From Clitopilus passeckerianus (Eukaryota > Basidiomycota > Agaricomycetes > Agaricales > Entolomataceae), in contig CALYLX010000025.1 of assembly GCA_944990035.1 (NCBI GenBank), forward strand, positions 62,001 to 126,000: a stretch of DNA of 64,000 nt, read 5' to 3'. Shown piece after piece: positions 1 to 12,500 of this stretch. The translations under genes and the position numbers were made by a program. The notes below the pieces were generated by a model, which did not search any database, was not told the origin of the DNA, and worked only from the letters and a program-made list of their open reading frames with translations. Positions within the stretch are counted from its first letter, which is position 1. Every line of letters starts with the position of its first letter.

Positions 1-705
1 TCGGCACGTTAGTTTATTCTTGTTTACTCACTTCGGCTGTTAGCGAGCCAGTGACTTGACAGCTCCCTCTCTTCTTCTCTCATTGTCGATTATCGCCGTT
101 GGGCTAAGGATGAGGATTCGTTGAAGGGTTGAGCTGTGCTGGCCCGCCTGGGTCACTGGTGAGCTCAAAATAGTTCTCTGACATCTTGACGATGCTAATT
201 ATTCTGCCAGCCTGGCGTTCATAACTTTCAGACAAGTTGTTTCGATACACAGGGTACCCTCTCCTACTACCTTGTTGTAGTAGATATTTGCAATGAGAAT
301 TTCCATGAACACTGCTCTTATCATCTCCCTATGCTTTCTCCCCGCCCCATGGAAGAGTTTCTCTTCCTCGCTGTACACTGGCAAGTTCAGCGGGAATATA
401 TTGATCCTACATTTGCTTCCGTCTGATCACAGGAGGCGGTTGGAAATTTGTTCTTTTGCTCTCTCTTCACATCTAGCTAACCCGTTAGGCGATCCCTTAT
501 GTGGAAAAGGCTCAAGAAACGGCTTTTGGCAGCCCAGAGCCTGTAGGCGATACAGATAGGGGCCCTCCACACTCTAATGTGTATCTGGCACCGCCGGCAC
601 CTCCGGGTCTCTCTTTTTGGCCTCGGGATGCATCTGCATGGCAAACAGGACAACCAACAAGCTATGGTATGTCATTTATTATGTAGATAATTACCATAGG
701 CTCAT

Positions 706-3700
706 ATGATGTTAGGCGCCCCATTTATGCCCATTCCCTCAACGTACTACCCTTCCTATCCTTCTTTTCCACCACTGGTGCCTCAGCCAGGGTTCTATCA
801 GCATGGTGTGGTCCCTCAAGGCTTCCAGCCTAGTCCCGTCCAGCAAGCACTATTTGGCCATCCTCAAAAACTCATTCAGCCCGACGTGGTGAATCCAGTT
901 CCCGGCCCAGCACTTCAGGTTCCTCCGAGTCATCCAGTCCCGCAACCCGTTCAGCAAGCATTGCTTGACAAGCCACTTCCTGTGCCCCCGCTTCCTGTGC
1001 CCCCGCCATCTGTTGGTTCGAAGCAGGACCATCCCACAAACGTAGGGTATCCATCAAAACCGACTTCTGAAACTGCAAAGGAAACATGGACACAGGCTCC
1101 TGCTCAAGCAGCGGCCAGTGGTACTACAAGTAGAACTCCTCAATATCCATGGGAGGAGAACCTTGATGAGTGGCATTGGCCCAACGGGAGCGTCTCTCGT
1201 GAGATACGAGCCGACCAAGAGACGTCCAGCCTCAAATATAACAAATGGGTGTGGCGAAGCATTGGGAACAACACCAATGGCCCTTGGGTCCGTGCCGCTT
1301 ACCGATGTTTGGGCACTCTACGCTGCACCAACTGCCAATTTCTTGTCCGACCGAACACGCAAGCAGATTCAAGAAGGGCTCAACTGACGCGACCTTGCAC
1401 AAACTGCCCTCATGGGAACCTTACGCATGATGAGTGTAATACAGCTCGTTTCTTTTTCTCATACCAGACACGTCAGGGTGTCAACTGGGCAGTATGGGAG
1501 CACTCTGGTGACCACAGCAGCCATCAGCGACCACCTGGGGGCCCCATATCACGAGAGCAGAAAGAAGCTATTGACAATCTCGTAGCAAGGAATCCAAACG
1601 CTTCCCCTCACGAGCTTCGAACTGGGACATCTGTTCCCAGATCACAACCGCTCTACAAAATCAACCCCACCCTTGCAAACCCCTGCGCTGCACGTTACGC
1701 TGTGAACAACAGTCGCTTGAAGCAAGGTCTTGTGCCAGACCCTGCAGCCAAAGGTGGTGTCATCTTCTTAAAATCTTTGACATCAATGCAGGAGGGCTTC
1801 GATGTTCCTTTCTTAATTGACTCGTCGGTTCACCTACCCACTGTCTATGTGGCACTGCAAACACCGCATATGAAAGCACTTATCGAAGAATCCATACAAG
1901 ACTGGGTAACTGAGGACGAGTCTGCAAGCCCGCTGGACTTGGGGAGTCCCACTAGGCTCGATACCATTGGCCGCCACGGGTTTGTAACTGACGGTGATCA
2001 TACATTCATGATTCAAGGAGTGCTGATTGCAACATGCATCTTTGCATCAAGGGTCAGAGCTTGGACTCCGGTGCTCTACACATGGGTACAGCGGCAGGAT
2101 ATTGCCCACCACCGCCCTCATTTTCGGATCCTCTTCAAGACCGTGATGGAAGTTCTCCAAAAGCACAACAAGCCATTCGACCCAAAGTACCTGACCAATG
2201 TACGTCCTGTGATGCCTGGTCAGCCCAAGCTTGACCATTGACTCACGTTACTTTACAGGTCATGGACTTCTCGGGATCTCAACGAGGTGCTCATGCTCAA
2301 GAATATGCAGACGCCATGCTCTCCATGCTCCCACCTACGCTCTCTGACGAGTCCAAGAAATTTAAACGCAAGCGGTTCCTTGAGGAGGCTCAGAAGGCCG
2401 AAGTTGGATGTGATGTCCACTTCTGGAGGTCTGCGCTTCGATGCAAGCGGAACGGTGGCCTGGTCCCAGAGCATCTCATTGGCGAGTTTGATCGGATTCT
2501 CCGCCGCCTCACTTCATGGTCCACCCAACCAGAAGAGTTTGATGACCTCGTTGCAACACTCAGGCACACTTTCCCGGCCCTTAAAGGCTGGATTGACTGG
2601 TGGCTTCGTCCATCTTTTGCTAGCATGATATTTCCTGTGAAGACTACACGTACAACGGAGACCGCAGCACAAGTACCAACAACTTCCAATCCCGTTGAAC
2701 ATAGCCATTCTTTGCTCCATCACGCTGTCGGAAAGGACAACGATCTAATTCCGGGAATTGAGAAAATCTTTAAGCACGTCCGTGAGCGTGAGGCACAAGA
2801 CTCAGCAGTTAAAGGTAAGAGGCCCTTTCCCCTCGTAAATGTGAAGTCTCAATTGTTCTAGCTGGTCACTATCTTCCTGGAAATCCACCACGCACGTCTA
2901 AAACCCCACAGACTAAGAAGTACGAAGAAGATCCAGACGGAGGACGTGCTCCTGATACAGTCCAGCGACTGAACGGAGTTGATCACGGAACCTCGGACTC
3001 CTCATCTGGCCAGCTTGAGGTATACACTACTAGCAAGTTCCTTGACCAGTCATACAAGTGGCTTGGTCCCAACTCATGCTTCTGGGACCATGGAATGGAG
3101 CTACTCTTTTGAGCATTCCTCCTGCTATCGCCTTCGCAGCAGCAGGAGCTTATTTGTGTCATCCGGACGACCCCTGGCCACGCCACTTTGAGTGGCATAT
3201 ATCACCATTTCAGTCGACGCTGCAAGCTTTTGACCACAAATGGTACCACCCTCCGACAAGTTGAGCAAGAGCTAGGCCTCGGGCAGGCTACTACAAAGTC
3301 AGCAATCTTTGGCCGTCTCAATCTCTACTCGAGCAATTCAGAGTATGGTTGCGCTATCTCCTGGATTGATAAAGCTATCACGGTACGTAGCAATGTTCCG
3401 ATACTAGTTTGGTAAAGAAAGCTGACAACACCCTTGACATGAAAAGGACGAGACAGATGCCAATGTGCAAATGTGTTTTGGAATCCAACACACTCTCCAT
3501 TGGACGTGCCGTGGTTGTGGTTATCAACGTGAAGAACCAGCAACTGAGCGTCCAAAGCAACCACTCCGAATCCATAGTGATGACCTTGCTGGTGTCCGTC
3601 ACAAAACTGGATCCCAGGACATCAGTATTAATGACTGCTTTTTACGCTGGATTCCACGGCGACAGATAGGATCTCAGAAGGGAACAACAGCGCTTCATCT

Positions 3701-6315
3701 CCTGGCTCCCACATCGTGCTCACGCTGTACTCAAGGGACAATGTCAGTTGAGAGCATCACAACTTCCTGGCCACAGTTCCTCCATGTACGCCCGGAACAC
3801 ATTGTACCTAATGAGGAAGTATGGAAGAGTGTCCCCCACGTCTGTTTCCCTCCGACACTGGCAATTCCAGGGGAAGGAAACCCCGGCAATTCAGTGCATT
3901 ACATCCTTGTTGGCCATGTGTTGGCACAGGAGAATCATTTCAACTCAGAGATCTTCGCAGGTGGAGAATTGAAAAAGTACGATGACAATATCAACTCCAA
4001 GCTTGTCCCCTCAAAAGTTCCTTACACCGAAACTCATCGACTGGTATACTATTATCTTTATTCTCGACAATCAGAGACCTCCATTGTGAGTTCTCTGTTC
4101 GTTTCTGTGTATTCCTGTCTGCTAACCGATGTTAAAAAGACTTCACGAGCAAAACATGATATTGAGACAGACTACTTCGAACTCCCATCGCCACACTCTC
4201 CTCCCATTAACCTTATGGACCCTCAGGATAACAGAGAAAAGGACGCTTCCGCTGCATTGAAGCAGACCAATTTGCCGCAGTCCAAGCCGCCAACAAGGGC
4301 GTCAACCCCTTGGTCCGATCGTGGCAGTTCTCCGGTCGGGGATAGTAGAGGTATGCTGCCTAGCACGGTGCTCCTCAACTGCATCGTCTGCAATACGAGG
4401 GAGACGATAGATTCTAACACAGCTTATGGTGACTTCACCTTGATTGTATGCGCCATGTGTAAGGAGTACTCCCATGACAAATGTATGCGCAAGAATGGGT
4501 ATATCAAGATCCCATGGGAATACACAACTGGGGCCGCATGGTGTTGTCCCGAATGCTCTGACAAGGGTGGACTATGGGATGTCCGACTGTAAGTGTAACA
4601 TCAGAGTCAGTAGTATACTTTCGGTACTGAGATACTTCTAGGCTGGGTCGCTTTCTCTTTTTCCCACTGATTCTGGAGAACAACTCTTTGGATCGTCTTT
4701 TCCCGGCCAGAGTTGATTCGAGGGATGGGGATACCGTCTATTTAGAATGGTATGATGGCAATGTCTACACTCCAGACTACCCACGCCCACAGCAGATGGT
4801 GTTCACGAAGACGATGGAGGAATGCTTAAAGGTTTACCTCCAAGCACAGGACTTTCACCCGTTTCATGAGGTAAGAATCTCAATGAATGTTATACTGAAT
4901 ACACCAACATGTCTATACTAGGCTGGGACATGCAAAATTATCTGGCCATTACGCCTCGTAGAGGATGCTGCTGAGCAACATGGTTATTCAAATGCTGATG
5001 TTGCCGCGGTCCTGGATGACGCTAAGCCAAGAATCGTTCAAATACTGACAAGAGTACAGCCACACCCAATATTGGGCCTTCTGGATGAATGGGTGAGCGA
5101 AAGAAAGACTATGGACTCGCTGGAACGCGAGACATCTTTTAGCACGGATCGGTTCATCCTACACACCTTTCGCGGTGATGATTCTCTCACGGAAGCAAGG
5201 ATTTCGGAGGTTGCACTCGAGCTTGAGCGCTTCTATGGCCCAAAGAAGCCTTACAGCATTGGAGTTCTCATACAGGTCGCAGCAATCCTGTTCAAACTTG
5301 CCCTTACACGCTACTATCTCGGCCAAACGCCAGACCAAGATGGGGACATCTTCAAGTTATCAATTACCCCAATATCTTCCACTACGGTATCAAGACTCCA
5401 CTGTGTTCTCACACTACCTGAACAGGCCCTTGCGGCTATTCGGGGATCTGATGATTCCAGGTCGTATCTTCCCCCGGGCTTCAGGTCAATTGAGGGTCAG
5501 ACACCCATACTACATGTTATGATTTTGCTTACATGTTTCTCCTTACATACCCCGGCCCGCTTACCTATGCACGATTACTCACATATGCTGCGCATCACTG
5601 CGCATTTTTCATCTTTTTCCATGCTTACTCCGCATCTCTCACGATCGTGAGAGACTTATACCTTATCTGACTCTTTCTGACTCGCATCAAGTCATACTGA
5701 CTCATGTACTTACTCATCATGCTGCGCATGACTCATTACTTACTCAGCATGCTGCGCATGCGCTATATTTAGAACTACTAGATAGGTATATAAACCTGTA
5801 CCATTTGGTCAAGGCTCCTCAGCTTGACCTAGGCAATCTACCTAACTGCTTAGTTCTCTACTTCGCCTTTAAGTCCCTTGCTTTGTCAATCTCACCAGGT
5901 CGTCAGTACAGCCGCAGCTGCTGACAAATCTCTGTCTTTGTTTATCAAAGACATCGAGCGTAAACAGTATTACCTAAGTTGTTAGGCTCTGCCTTAACAC
6001 TACAGATTGAGAAGTCAAGCTCGCTTCTTCAAGATGCCTCACCTGCCATGGTGTTTACACCTATGGGTCAGAAGCATGTGTGGAGTAGTGATCCCACCAT
6101 GCGGCTTTCCGTATCTGGACTGGCGAAACTTACATTAAAGTTGCCAGCAAAGGTGCAGCTGCACCCGTAAGTGTCCACTTTTGAATGCCACTGTTTCAGT
6201 TCACTGACAGCAACACAGCTCTAAACCAACCAGAAAGAGAAAAAGGCATTCACCAGACAAACCACCCCCCTCAAGTCACCGCATGGGCTTGAGAAAGCGC
6301 ACGAAGGCACCATGA
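706..6315 (+). pseudogene. MULE transposase with USP-like, PHD and Tudor-like regions (broken)
   Basis: Exons by consensus and phase: 706-2199, 2259-2814, 2862-3155, 3214-3382, 3447-4085, 4140-4588, 4642-4870, 4922-5514, 6005-6166, 6219-6315, giving about 1561 residues if one missing base is allowed. Order: proline-rich N-terminus; GCM1/WRKY-like zinc finger (LRCTNCQF, CTNC, then HSGDHSSH); MULE core with candidate acidic residues in VTDGDH and VMDFSGSQ, a CDVH box, and E in SNPVEHSH; a USP-like peptidase region with Cys box GPNSCFWDHGMELLF, CRGCG and CSRC finger pairs, and a HF...YDD C-terminal box; a PHD finger (CIVCN...CAMC...CCPEC, about 4380-4560); a Tudor-like stretch (DTVYLEWYDGNVY, about 4735); a basic tail. 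Lesions: reading frame breaks by one base at about 3107-3111, and a solo LTR sits in exon 8. Transposase class is confident; the USP and Tudor calls are from motif shape. Confidence 0.75.
5515..5999 (+). mobile_element. Solo LTR of an LTR retrotransposon
   Basis: A 485-bp insertion starting TGTTA and ending TAACA, flanked by a perfect 5-bp target duplication CTACA (5510-5514 and 6000-6004). It contains no gene. It holds a TATAAA-like motif (ATATAAAC near 5788) and repeated, partly palindromic CATGCTGCGCATG units. Its first 352 bases recur almost unchanged at 63649-64000, which confirms the left boundary. The orientation is assigned from the TATA-like motif. It interrupts exon 8 of the MULE gene; removing it with one target copy leaves that exon open and in frame. 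Confidence 0.9.
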
Positions 6316-6654
6316 GGGCTTTTTCATTGAGGATCGTGTCGCGCACAGCCACATGGCCAAAACTCGAAGTCTACCCAAGAGTCTAACACACCTTCGAATA
6401 ATTGTTCTGCATTTGTAACACATTATCTCGCCAAAACACAGATATATACATGCAGTAGTATAGCTATAGGATACATATAAATCATAAAATCTTGTTATTT
6501 GCCTGGCCAATTAGCCTCGCCATTTGTTTTGGTGATGGTGCCCGTCCATTAGCGTATCCCCAAGCTTCTGGTAATAATTATGGCATATAAATAGCACCCC
6601 CAGATTACAAGGGCCGCCGTACCCGTAGGTAGTACTATCTAGAGCTTAAATCAA

Positions 6655-6821
6655 AAAGTTGCGGTCAAGTTACCTGCAAAAGTAACTTGAAAGTAACTTC
6701 AAGTAACTTTGTCAAGTTAACTTGGCGCTAACTTTGGCGCGGCAAGTTATTAAGTAAGTGACAAAGTTACTTTGTCGCATTGGCCAAGTTAACTTGTACT
6801 GACTTACTTGGGCCATACCCG
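6655..6821. repeat. Terminal sub-repeats of the MULE
   Basis: About 165 bases built from repeated AAGTAACTT/AAGTTACTT-like units in both orientations, two CAAGTTAACTTG palindromes, and GGCGCTAACTTTGGCGC. Such arrays commonly form transposase-binding sites in transposon ends. The final CATACCC is the proposed element edge. Confidence 0.55.
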
Positions 6822-8759
6822 GGTCGCAGACACACTACACCAAATATCATTGCATTGAAAGCTAGTGATACTGTGTACACAATACTGTGGTACCCTTTGA
6901 GTGATCATTAAAGATGCCTTCTCGTACATGTAGAGGTAGTGTGGGACCGAAAATGTGCGGAAATGAATACAGTCCATTCAAGTTGGTGGCACGGTGAGTT
7001 CTGATGCAACTATATTACTGACTTCGTCTCCTTACTGCCTCTCCAACAAATATATCCAGCATGCAATACACCCAAGCAAATAATCCGGGACTGGCCACAA
7101 ACCCGCTGGCACTCCCTGTACTAGTCAAGTGCAAGTATAGTGGACTCGGACTCAGATCGAACTCTGTCCTTTGATTTGCACCCTTCCTGTGCAAAAGCAA
7201 CTGCCCAGCTGTCGGAAAGTGATCTCCCGTCACCAAAGAACACACTCAGCCTTCAGGGATGTCCCGTCTGAGATGACGATCCGAGTCGGCAGCAAGACTG
7301 GCAGAGCTGGATCAATTGAAGCTCCGCAGGGACACTGACTATTGACAACGCCCACGGCAGGGAGCAGCAAGCTAAATATAGTTCTTATAAGTTGTAAACG
7401 GCTTCTACGAGCCTTACACATCAGCAAATCCTGGTACACTATATGGGGCTGTGTAGGCCACCATAGCGCCATAGCACCGTAGCAAGGGTATACCACGTAC
7501 ACAGTTCTCGATAGCTTCTGTATCATATCTATAGCTACCATGTTGGCTACATAGTTCTAAGTAGGTCTAGCCAGCAGGCTATCCACTATAGAGGCTGTCC
7601 AGAATTTCCCAGATGGTTCACTTCAATAGCACTCAAATTTTTAATGGAGGAATAATCAAACATATCCAATTTCAACGCTAACTACGACATGGGGTACAAT
7701 ACTAGTATGCAGGCTCCTTAAGTTACCCTTTCCCGCAGCAAGCCTGGCCAGCCCAGGCACTTCATGAGGGGCCAATGTGTTCCACTTTTGTATCTCCAGC
7801 TTCGGCAAGTCAATGGTTCTCGCATAGCAATGGGTTTGGCAGTGCGTGATGGCAGTGGTGTTTGAGCTTCCGTGTGTAGTTAGTGTTGCAGAGAATTGTC
7901 GCACCTGTGAGGAAACTATGTTAGTGTTGATGAAATAAAGGTGCCATGATAGATATTGAGACTTACCGGGGTGCCCCAGATATGAATGGGAGGTGATGCT
8001 GGTGTTTTGGCAGATTATCGTTACCGCAAGAGTAGTCAAAACTAGGAAAATATGATGTTAGCCTTTACTGAATAAAAGCGGCCCATTTGCAGGTACCGCA
8101 GTGCACATTAGGACTCACCCGTGTTACCTAGACATTAGATATGCACGCGCGTATGTACTATCTACTTCTCATAGTCCACGTATATTGGAAGAAATGGCTG
8201 TGAAAAAAGTTAGTAAACCATGAAAGAATGATGACGGCGCTAAACAAGTGCCACCCTCAATAAGTCTCATACCTGGTGATAATACTACACGGCATACGCG
8301 TCCTACTGGAGACTGTCACATCCTTATATGACGAGGAGGAGGCTGTTTGTGTGTGGTGAACCAAGAGGTGGTGAGAGGGAGAAAGTGATGAGAAATGAAC
8401 GACAAGTTGGCGCGTCATGTTGAACTTCGAATTCGGTCGGAGCCTGAATTTTCATTCGGGATGTTTGTGCCGAAGTTGACACTATGTTGTGTAGAGAGAG
8501 CAGTACCTTCTTTTGTGGATTACAGGGTAGATCAAATAGGAGTTTATACGCTTTTGACAGCTAATATTAGCATTACTCTGTAATAGAGCCTGGGACTAAT
8601 TTACTATGCCCTTGCAAACATCTCGCCTTGGTTGGCCGTGGGAGCTATTGCCCAAATTGGACATACACTACCCAGCACTATGCATCTCTTGGGCGCTATG
8701 GTACACTTTGGCACTAGCCGCACTATCAGCCCTTGACGCTATGGTAATTGTAGACCTAC
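6822..8759. other. Gene-poor, transposon-like stretch
   Basis: No gene supported. Short open frames on the minus strand at 7230-7541 and 7656-8039 resemble no family I know; the latter could be part of a spliced small gene (GT...AG pairs are possible near 7910-7970) but nothing confirms it. ACCATAGCG-like units recur at about 7465-7490 and 8690-8745, suggesting remains of another element. The stretch sits where the 3' half of ATG101 should be. Confidence 0.4.
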
Positions 8760-9264
8760 CACTGCTCCCATGGGACGTCCTCTTCTGTGGCAGCGTAAAC
8801 AAACCAAGACTTCTTAGGGCGCTTCTCCGAGAATGTAACAATAATCTACACAGGTAGCTTCTGTTAGCTATTGAGGTTGGGATACATCGAGGGAAAGAAA
8901 TGTACCTGCCCTCTCTTGCTTACACCGCCTTCAATCCCTCTCCAGAACGCGTCTACCTTCTCGTTCACAAGCTGTTCCATTTCAGGATCTGATACACCAG
9001 GCTAAGACCAACAAATGTCAAGCTCTGCAGCAGGTCAATGGGTAAATCTGCTTACCATAGTAACATCCAGAACCTCAAAGGTTTGTGGTTTCACAGTGCC
9101 AAACAGTCGGTGGAACAATATTGAGTGAAGGACCCCTCGGAGCACATCCTTCATCGTCAACCGATCCAAAATCTACACTAAGAAGATGAGTAAAACAGTA
9201 TACATTTCGTCGGACTCGTTCTTACCAGCTCTATGGTGATCTTGGGGTGGGTCGAGGAGGCCAT
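8760..9264 (-). pseudogene. ATG101: ATG101, 5' half only
   Basis: Minus-strand exons 9226-9264, 9056-9172, 8906-9001 and 8760-8845 join in phase to an N-terminal Atg101/HORMA half: MKDVLRGVLHSILFHRLFG, then EVLDVTMPGVSDPE, FWRGIEGG, and VTFSEKRPKKSWFVYA ending at EDVPWEQW. Atg101 is a HORMA-fold partner of Atg13 in the Atg1/ULK complex that starts autophagy in fungi lacking Atg29/31. The last exon ends at a good donor (TG then GTAGGT), but no exon for the conserved second half was found on the minus strand down to 6822 or elsewhere to the left. Either the intron was expanded by transposons and the remaining exons lie outside the window, or the gene is truncated. Identification is strong; functional status is unknown. 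Confidence 0.8.
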
Positions 9265-9526
9265 GGTGGAGGTTCTGAGTTAAAGCAGTGCTAAGCCGCA
9301 ATCAAGGCAATTGTTATCGTCATACTCAGCTTATCCTAAATTGGTTATTATTTCCACGCATTGCTTTCAAAGGTTTGCACAGAATTAGGTCGAAACACAA
9401 TGATTTGAATTTTACTCGTAATTATATAACTCAAACGAGAACTATGATAATATCCCAGAAGTGCAAGGGTTGTGAACGTTCATACAAGGGTCTAATGCGT
9501 ACGACTCCCTACAACGACCCGTAATT
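9265..9526. promoter_or_regulatory. ATG101 upstream region / RAP1 3' flank
   Basis: Short intergenic stretch of 262 bases between two minus-strand genes. It must hold the ATG101 promoter and the 3' end of the Rap1-like gene. No distinct motif was recognised. Confidence 0.4.
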
Positions 9527-12500
9527 TCAATCGTTGGTGGCGAGCCCATGTGCGAGCCCGCTGGAAACCCAATTCATGAGATAGTCGGTGTCCGTATGCG
9601 CTTCAATTTCCTGCAGCCGTTTCGCGTTGCGTCGGTCGGGATATAGGAAGGCAAGCTTCTCCTCGTCCGTCAGTTCGCGCCGTGGACCTAACTCCTCTTC
9701 CTGACCATCGTCATCCTTCGTACCCTCCACTTCCTCGTCCCTGCTAGGAGAATCTGATGATGATTGATGAGGCTCTTGGGTGTCCGTTGTGGCAGGTTGG
9801 GGAAGCCGTGATCGGGGGGTGGGTGAGTCGCCCAAGAGCACGGCTGTTGCCAACTCCGGGAGTGCAGGGATGGCACCACTAGCTCGTAGGCTTTCTCGTC
9901 GAAGAGCTTCCTCCCTTCTTCCTTGCTTGACGAGCCTATTGTACTGGCCTGCACGGGACGACGAAGGAGCACTGTATTCCGAGATATTGTCATCACTGGG
10001 TAACGGCCTAATTTCTAGTTGCTGGTCCTTCGTAACCTTAGGTGGCGAACTGGAGGGAGGTAGGGATCGCGTGGTGCTGCGACGTCTATCTTGTATCGCC
10101 AGTCTGGTACGCGGCTTCACAGGTTCAATCGGTTCCTCCATGTCGACATCGTTACTTGTGTTCTCCCTCTCCATCTCGTCAACGATTTGATCCACAACCG
10201 AGTCTGTCCTCTCCCTATATCGTCGACAAAAATCCTCGGTTTGGTCTATATCACGAAAGTGATGCCATGCCCGTTCGACGACGTCGTCGCGTAGGCCGAA
10301 TTTCTCTCCAATTCTCCTGATTGCGGCTGAGGCACCCATGAACTCGAACCTGACGCTATCTTTCTCCGGGACAGGGAAGGGGAGCAATGAGGACCGACGG
10401 TTCAGGGCTTTTTCGTCGCTGGGTTCCGTGGTTGAAGCCACCTGTTCTTCGTGTTTGGGTGCTTGTGGAGGTGGATGGCGCCTCGACTTTTCCTCAGAAG
10501 AATACAAGAGGATGGTTTGGTCGTGATCCGGTGTCTGGTACGCAGTTTGAGCTGGTACTGCCGATCGTCTGGGAGCTGAATGGGAACGGCGTGATGATTT
10601 TCTAGAGGCTTCTCGGCGAAGATCAATATACCGAGTCGAGGTACCAGTAGACATCGTGGCATCACTAGGAGAAGGTGAACTGGTTGCCGTTCGCAAGTTG
10701 TTCAATGCAAAGTCTGGCTGGTCGGAGCGGGAGGCAGGGGCATTCTGCTTAGCGTTGAGAGACCGAGACAAGAAAGGATCCTCCGACGTCTTGGGTACTT
10801 TTGGCCAGTGAACTTGCATGTGAGGTGTTGAGGTTGAAGCAGTGAGTGGTTGGGGCTTGAAAGGGAATCTCCGGCCAAGGTCCTCGTTCTTTGACGGCTC
10901 TGGTATACGACCCTTGGCGAGTTGACGCAGCGCAACTAGAGTCGGATCATTAACCAGTGGTGTATCGGGACCGTCCTGCTGTGAGTCGTGTTCCCTGGGC
11001 AAGTCGACTAAGTCTGCTTCTTGGATTTGAGGTTCCGCGTAGGGGAAGTTGGATCCCCTTGTTTTACGACCACGCTCACTGTCACGCTCCAGGTGATTTG
11101 CACCCACCACTACTTCTTCACCAGCGTCTGGTTTGAAAAGGGATTGAGCAAGCGCGAGCAAAGCATCACCACGATCTGACTCGGATGCATAGATGGCTTT
11201 TGGCCTAGAATATGGTTCGTGAAGCCGCCCTGGAATTGCAGCTGCTTGACGAGGGTTTGGTCGAGGGTGAGAAGGCTTTGGGGTAGGGTCTGAGGTGACC
11301 TCCTTTGGCACCTCCTTCTGCTTGCCCTTCTGAGCAGCTGCATGACTACCGCTAACCCGGCGGGGTGGCCAGGCTCTTGACTCCTCTTCGTCCTCACTGT
11401 CAGTTTGCTGCTGAACCGGAGCTGGTTTTTGGAAGGAGGTGCGGAAAGGCCCAGAAAGGAGCTGTGGTTGTTTGGCCCTATGACCGTTCGGGATGGTGGG
11501 AGCTTGCGGTGTACCAGGGGCAGACTCAATGAAATCGTCGGTTGGTTTTGGCTTCGACTTGAGCCTAGGTGATGGTTTGGGGGCCGGTTTTTGAAAGAGT
11601 GCTTCATAGGTGGACTCTAGCATAACTCTAGAGCTTGACGCTGCTGCATTTGCGGGTGTTGATGACATGGGGAAGGAGCCTGGGGAAGGTGAAGACGAGT
11701 AGGCGTTATCATGGTCAGGTTTCGTTAGATGGGGTGATGGTATTTGTTGAATATCTGGGTATATGCGGTTATCTTGACGCGGTAGAGAGTCTTCACACCT
11801 GTAATGCACCATTAGTATCAATATCAGGTGATCAATTGAAAGGGCTTACTCGGATTGTTCAAATTCAGGTGTCGTGCTCGTACGTGGTACATCGTGTGCT
11901 CCCAATGGTTCGTTGTCGTCTTGCTCCACGAAAGCATCCTCAGTCAGATCTCCCTCAACCTCCTGTTCTTCGGCTGCCTCCTCCGCCTCCTCCTCCTCCT
12001 CCTCGACACCTGCGTCTGATTCGAATATTTGACCTTCGTAGTCATCTGAACCTACAGGCTTACGAGGAGCTTCGTCTTCAGACTCTGTAGATGATTCCTC
12101 GGAGGACAGCTTAGGTGGCTGAGGTCGAAGAGAAGAGCTCCCATTCGGCGCCTTCGAACTCTGTGCGACTTGTTGTTGTCGGTCCTGCTGTGGCTCACTG
12201 CTACGGACGTCTGTTTCAAAGTCACTGTCGCCAGCACGCTGGTATTTCTCGTGCTGCAGAGCTGATTCAGATTAGGGACCTTAACGGAATGGAGTTGACG
12301 TACTTTGTACTTCACTTTGGTCCGTTTCCTTCTTTCATCTTCATCTTCTGAGCTGCCTTCCTCCTCCTCCTCCTCCTCCTCTCGCTTGCGCTTAGCAGCC
12401 TGGGCATCCCTCATTCGTTGTTTCTCCGATTTGGGAGATTTGTTCATCGGCTTCTGAGTGTATGGGACATTACTGTCAATGCCATGTTTCTCTTGGTATT

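Larger units (their letters stand above)
1..6821 (+). mobile_element. MULE-type DNA transposon (left end outside window)
   Basis: Large DNA transposon encoding a Mutator-like transposase (706-6315). Its right end appears to lie at about 6821. From 6655 to 6821 the DNA is made of short direct and inverted copies of an AAGTTACTT-type unit, including two copies of the palindrome CAAGTTAACTTG, and it closes with CTTACTTGGGCCATACCC, the kind of sub-repeat-rich terminus seen in MULEs. The matching left terminus is not visible, so I place it outside the window. Bases 1-705 hold 5' leader of the element; a proline-rich open stretch at 501-666 could be an upstream exon, but I could not join it in frame. 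The outer limits and target duplication are inferred. Confidence 0.6.

Noticed and set aside
501..686. Upstream exon of the MULE gene
   Set aside because: Proline-rich and plausible, but the GTATGT donor and CATAG acceptor leave the wrong phase for the main frame, so it is not included.
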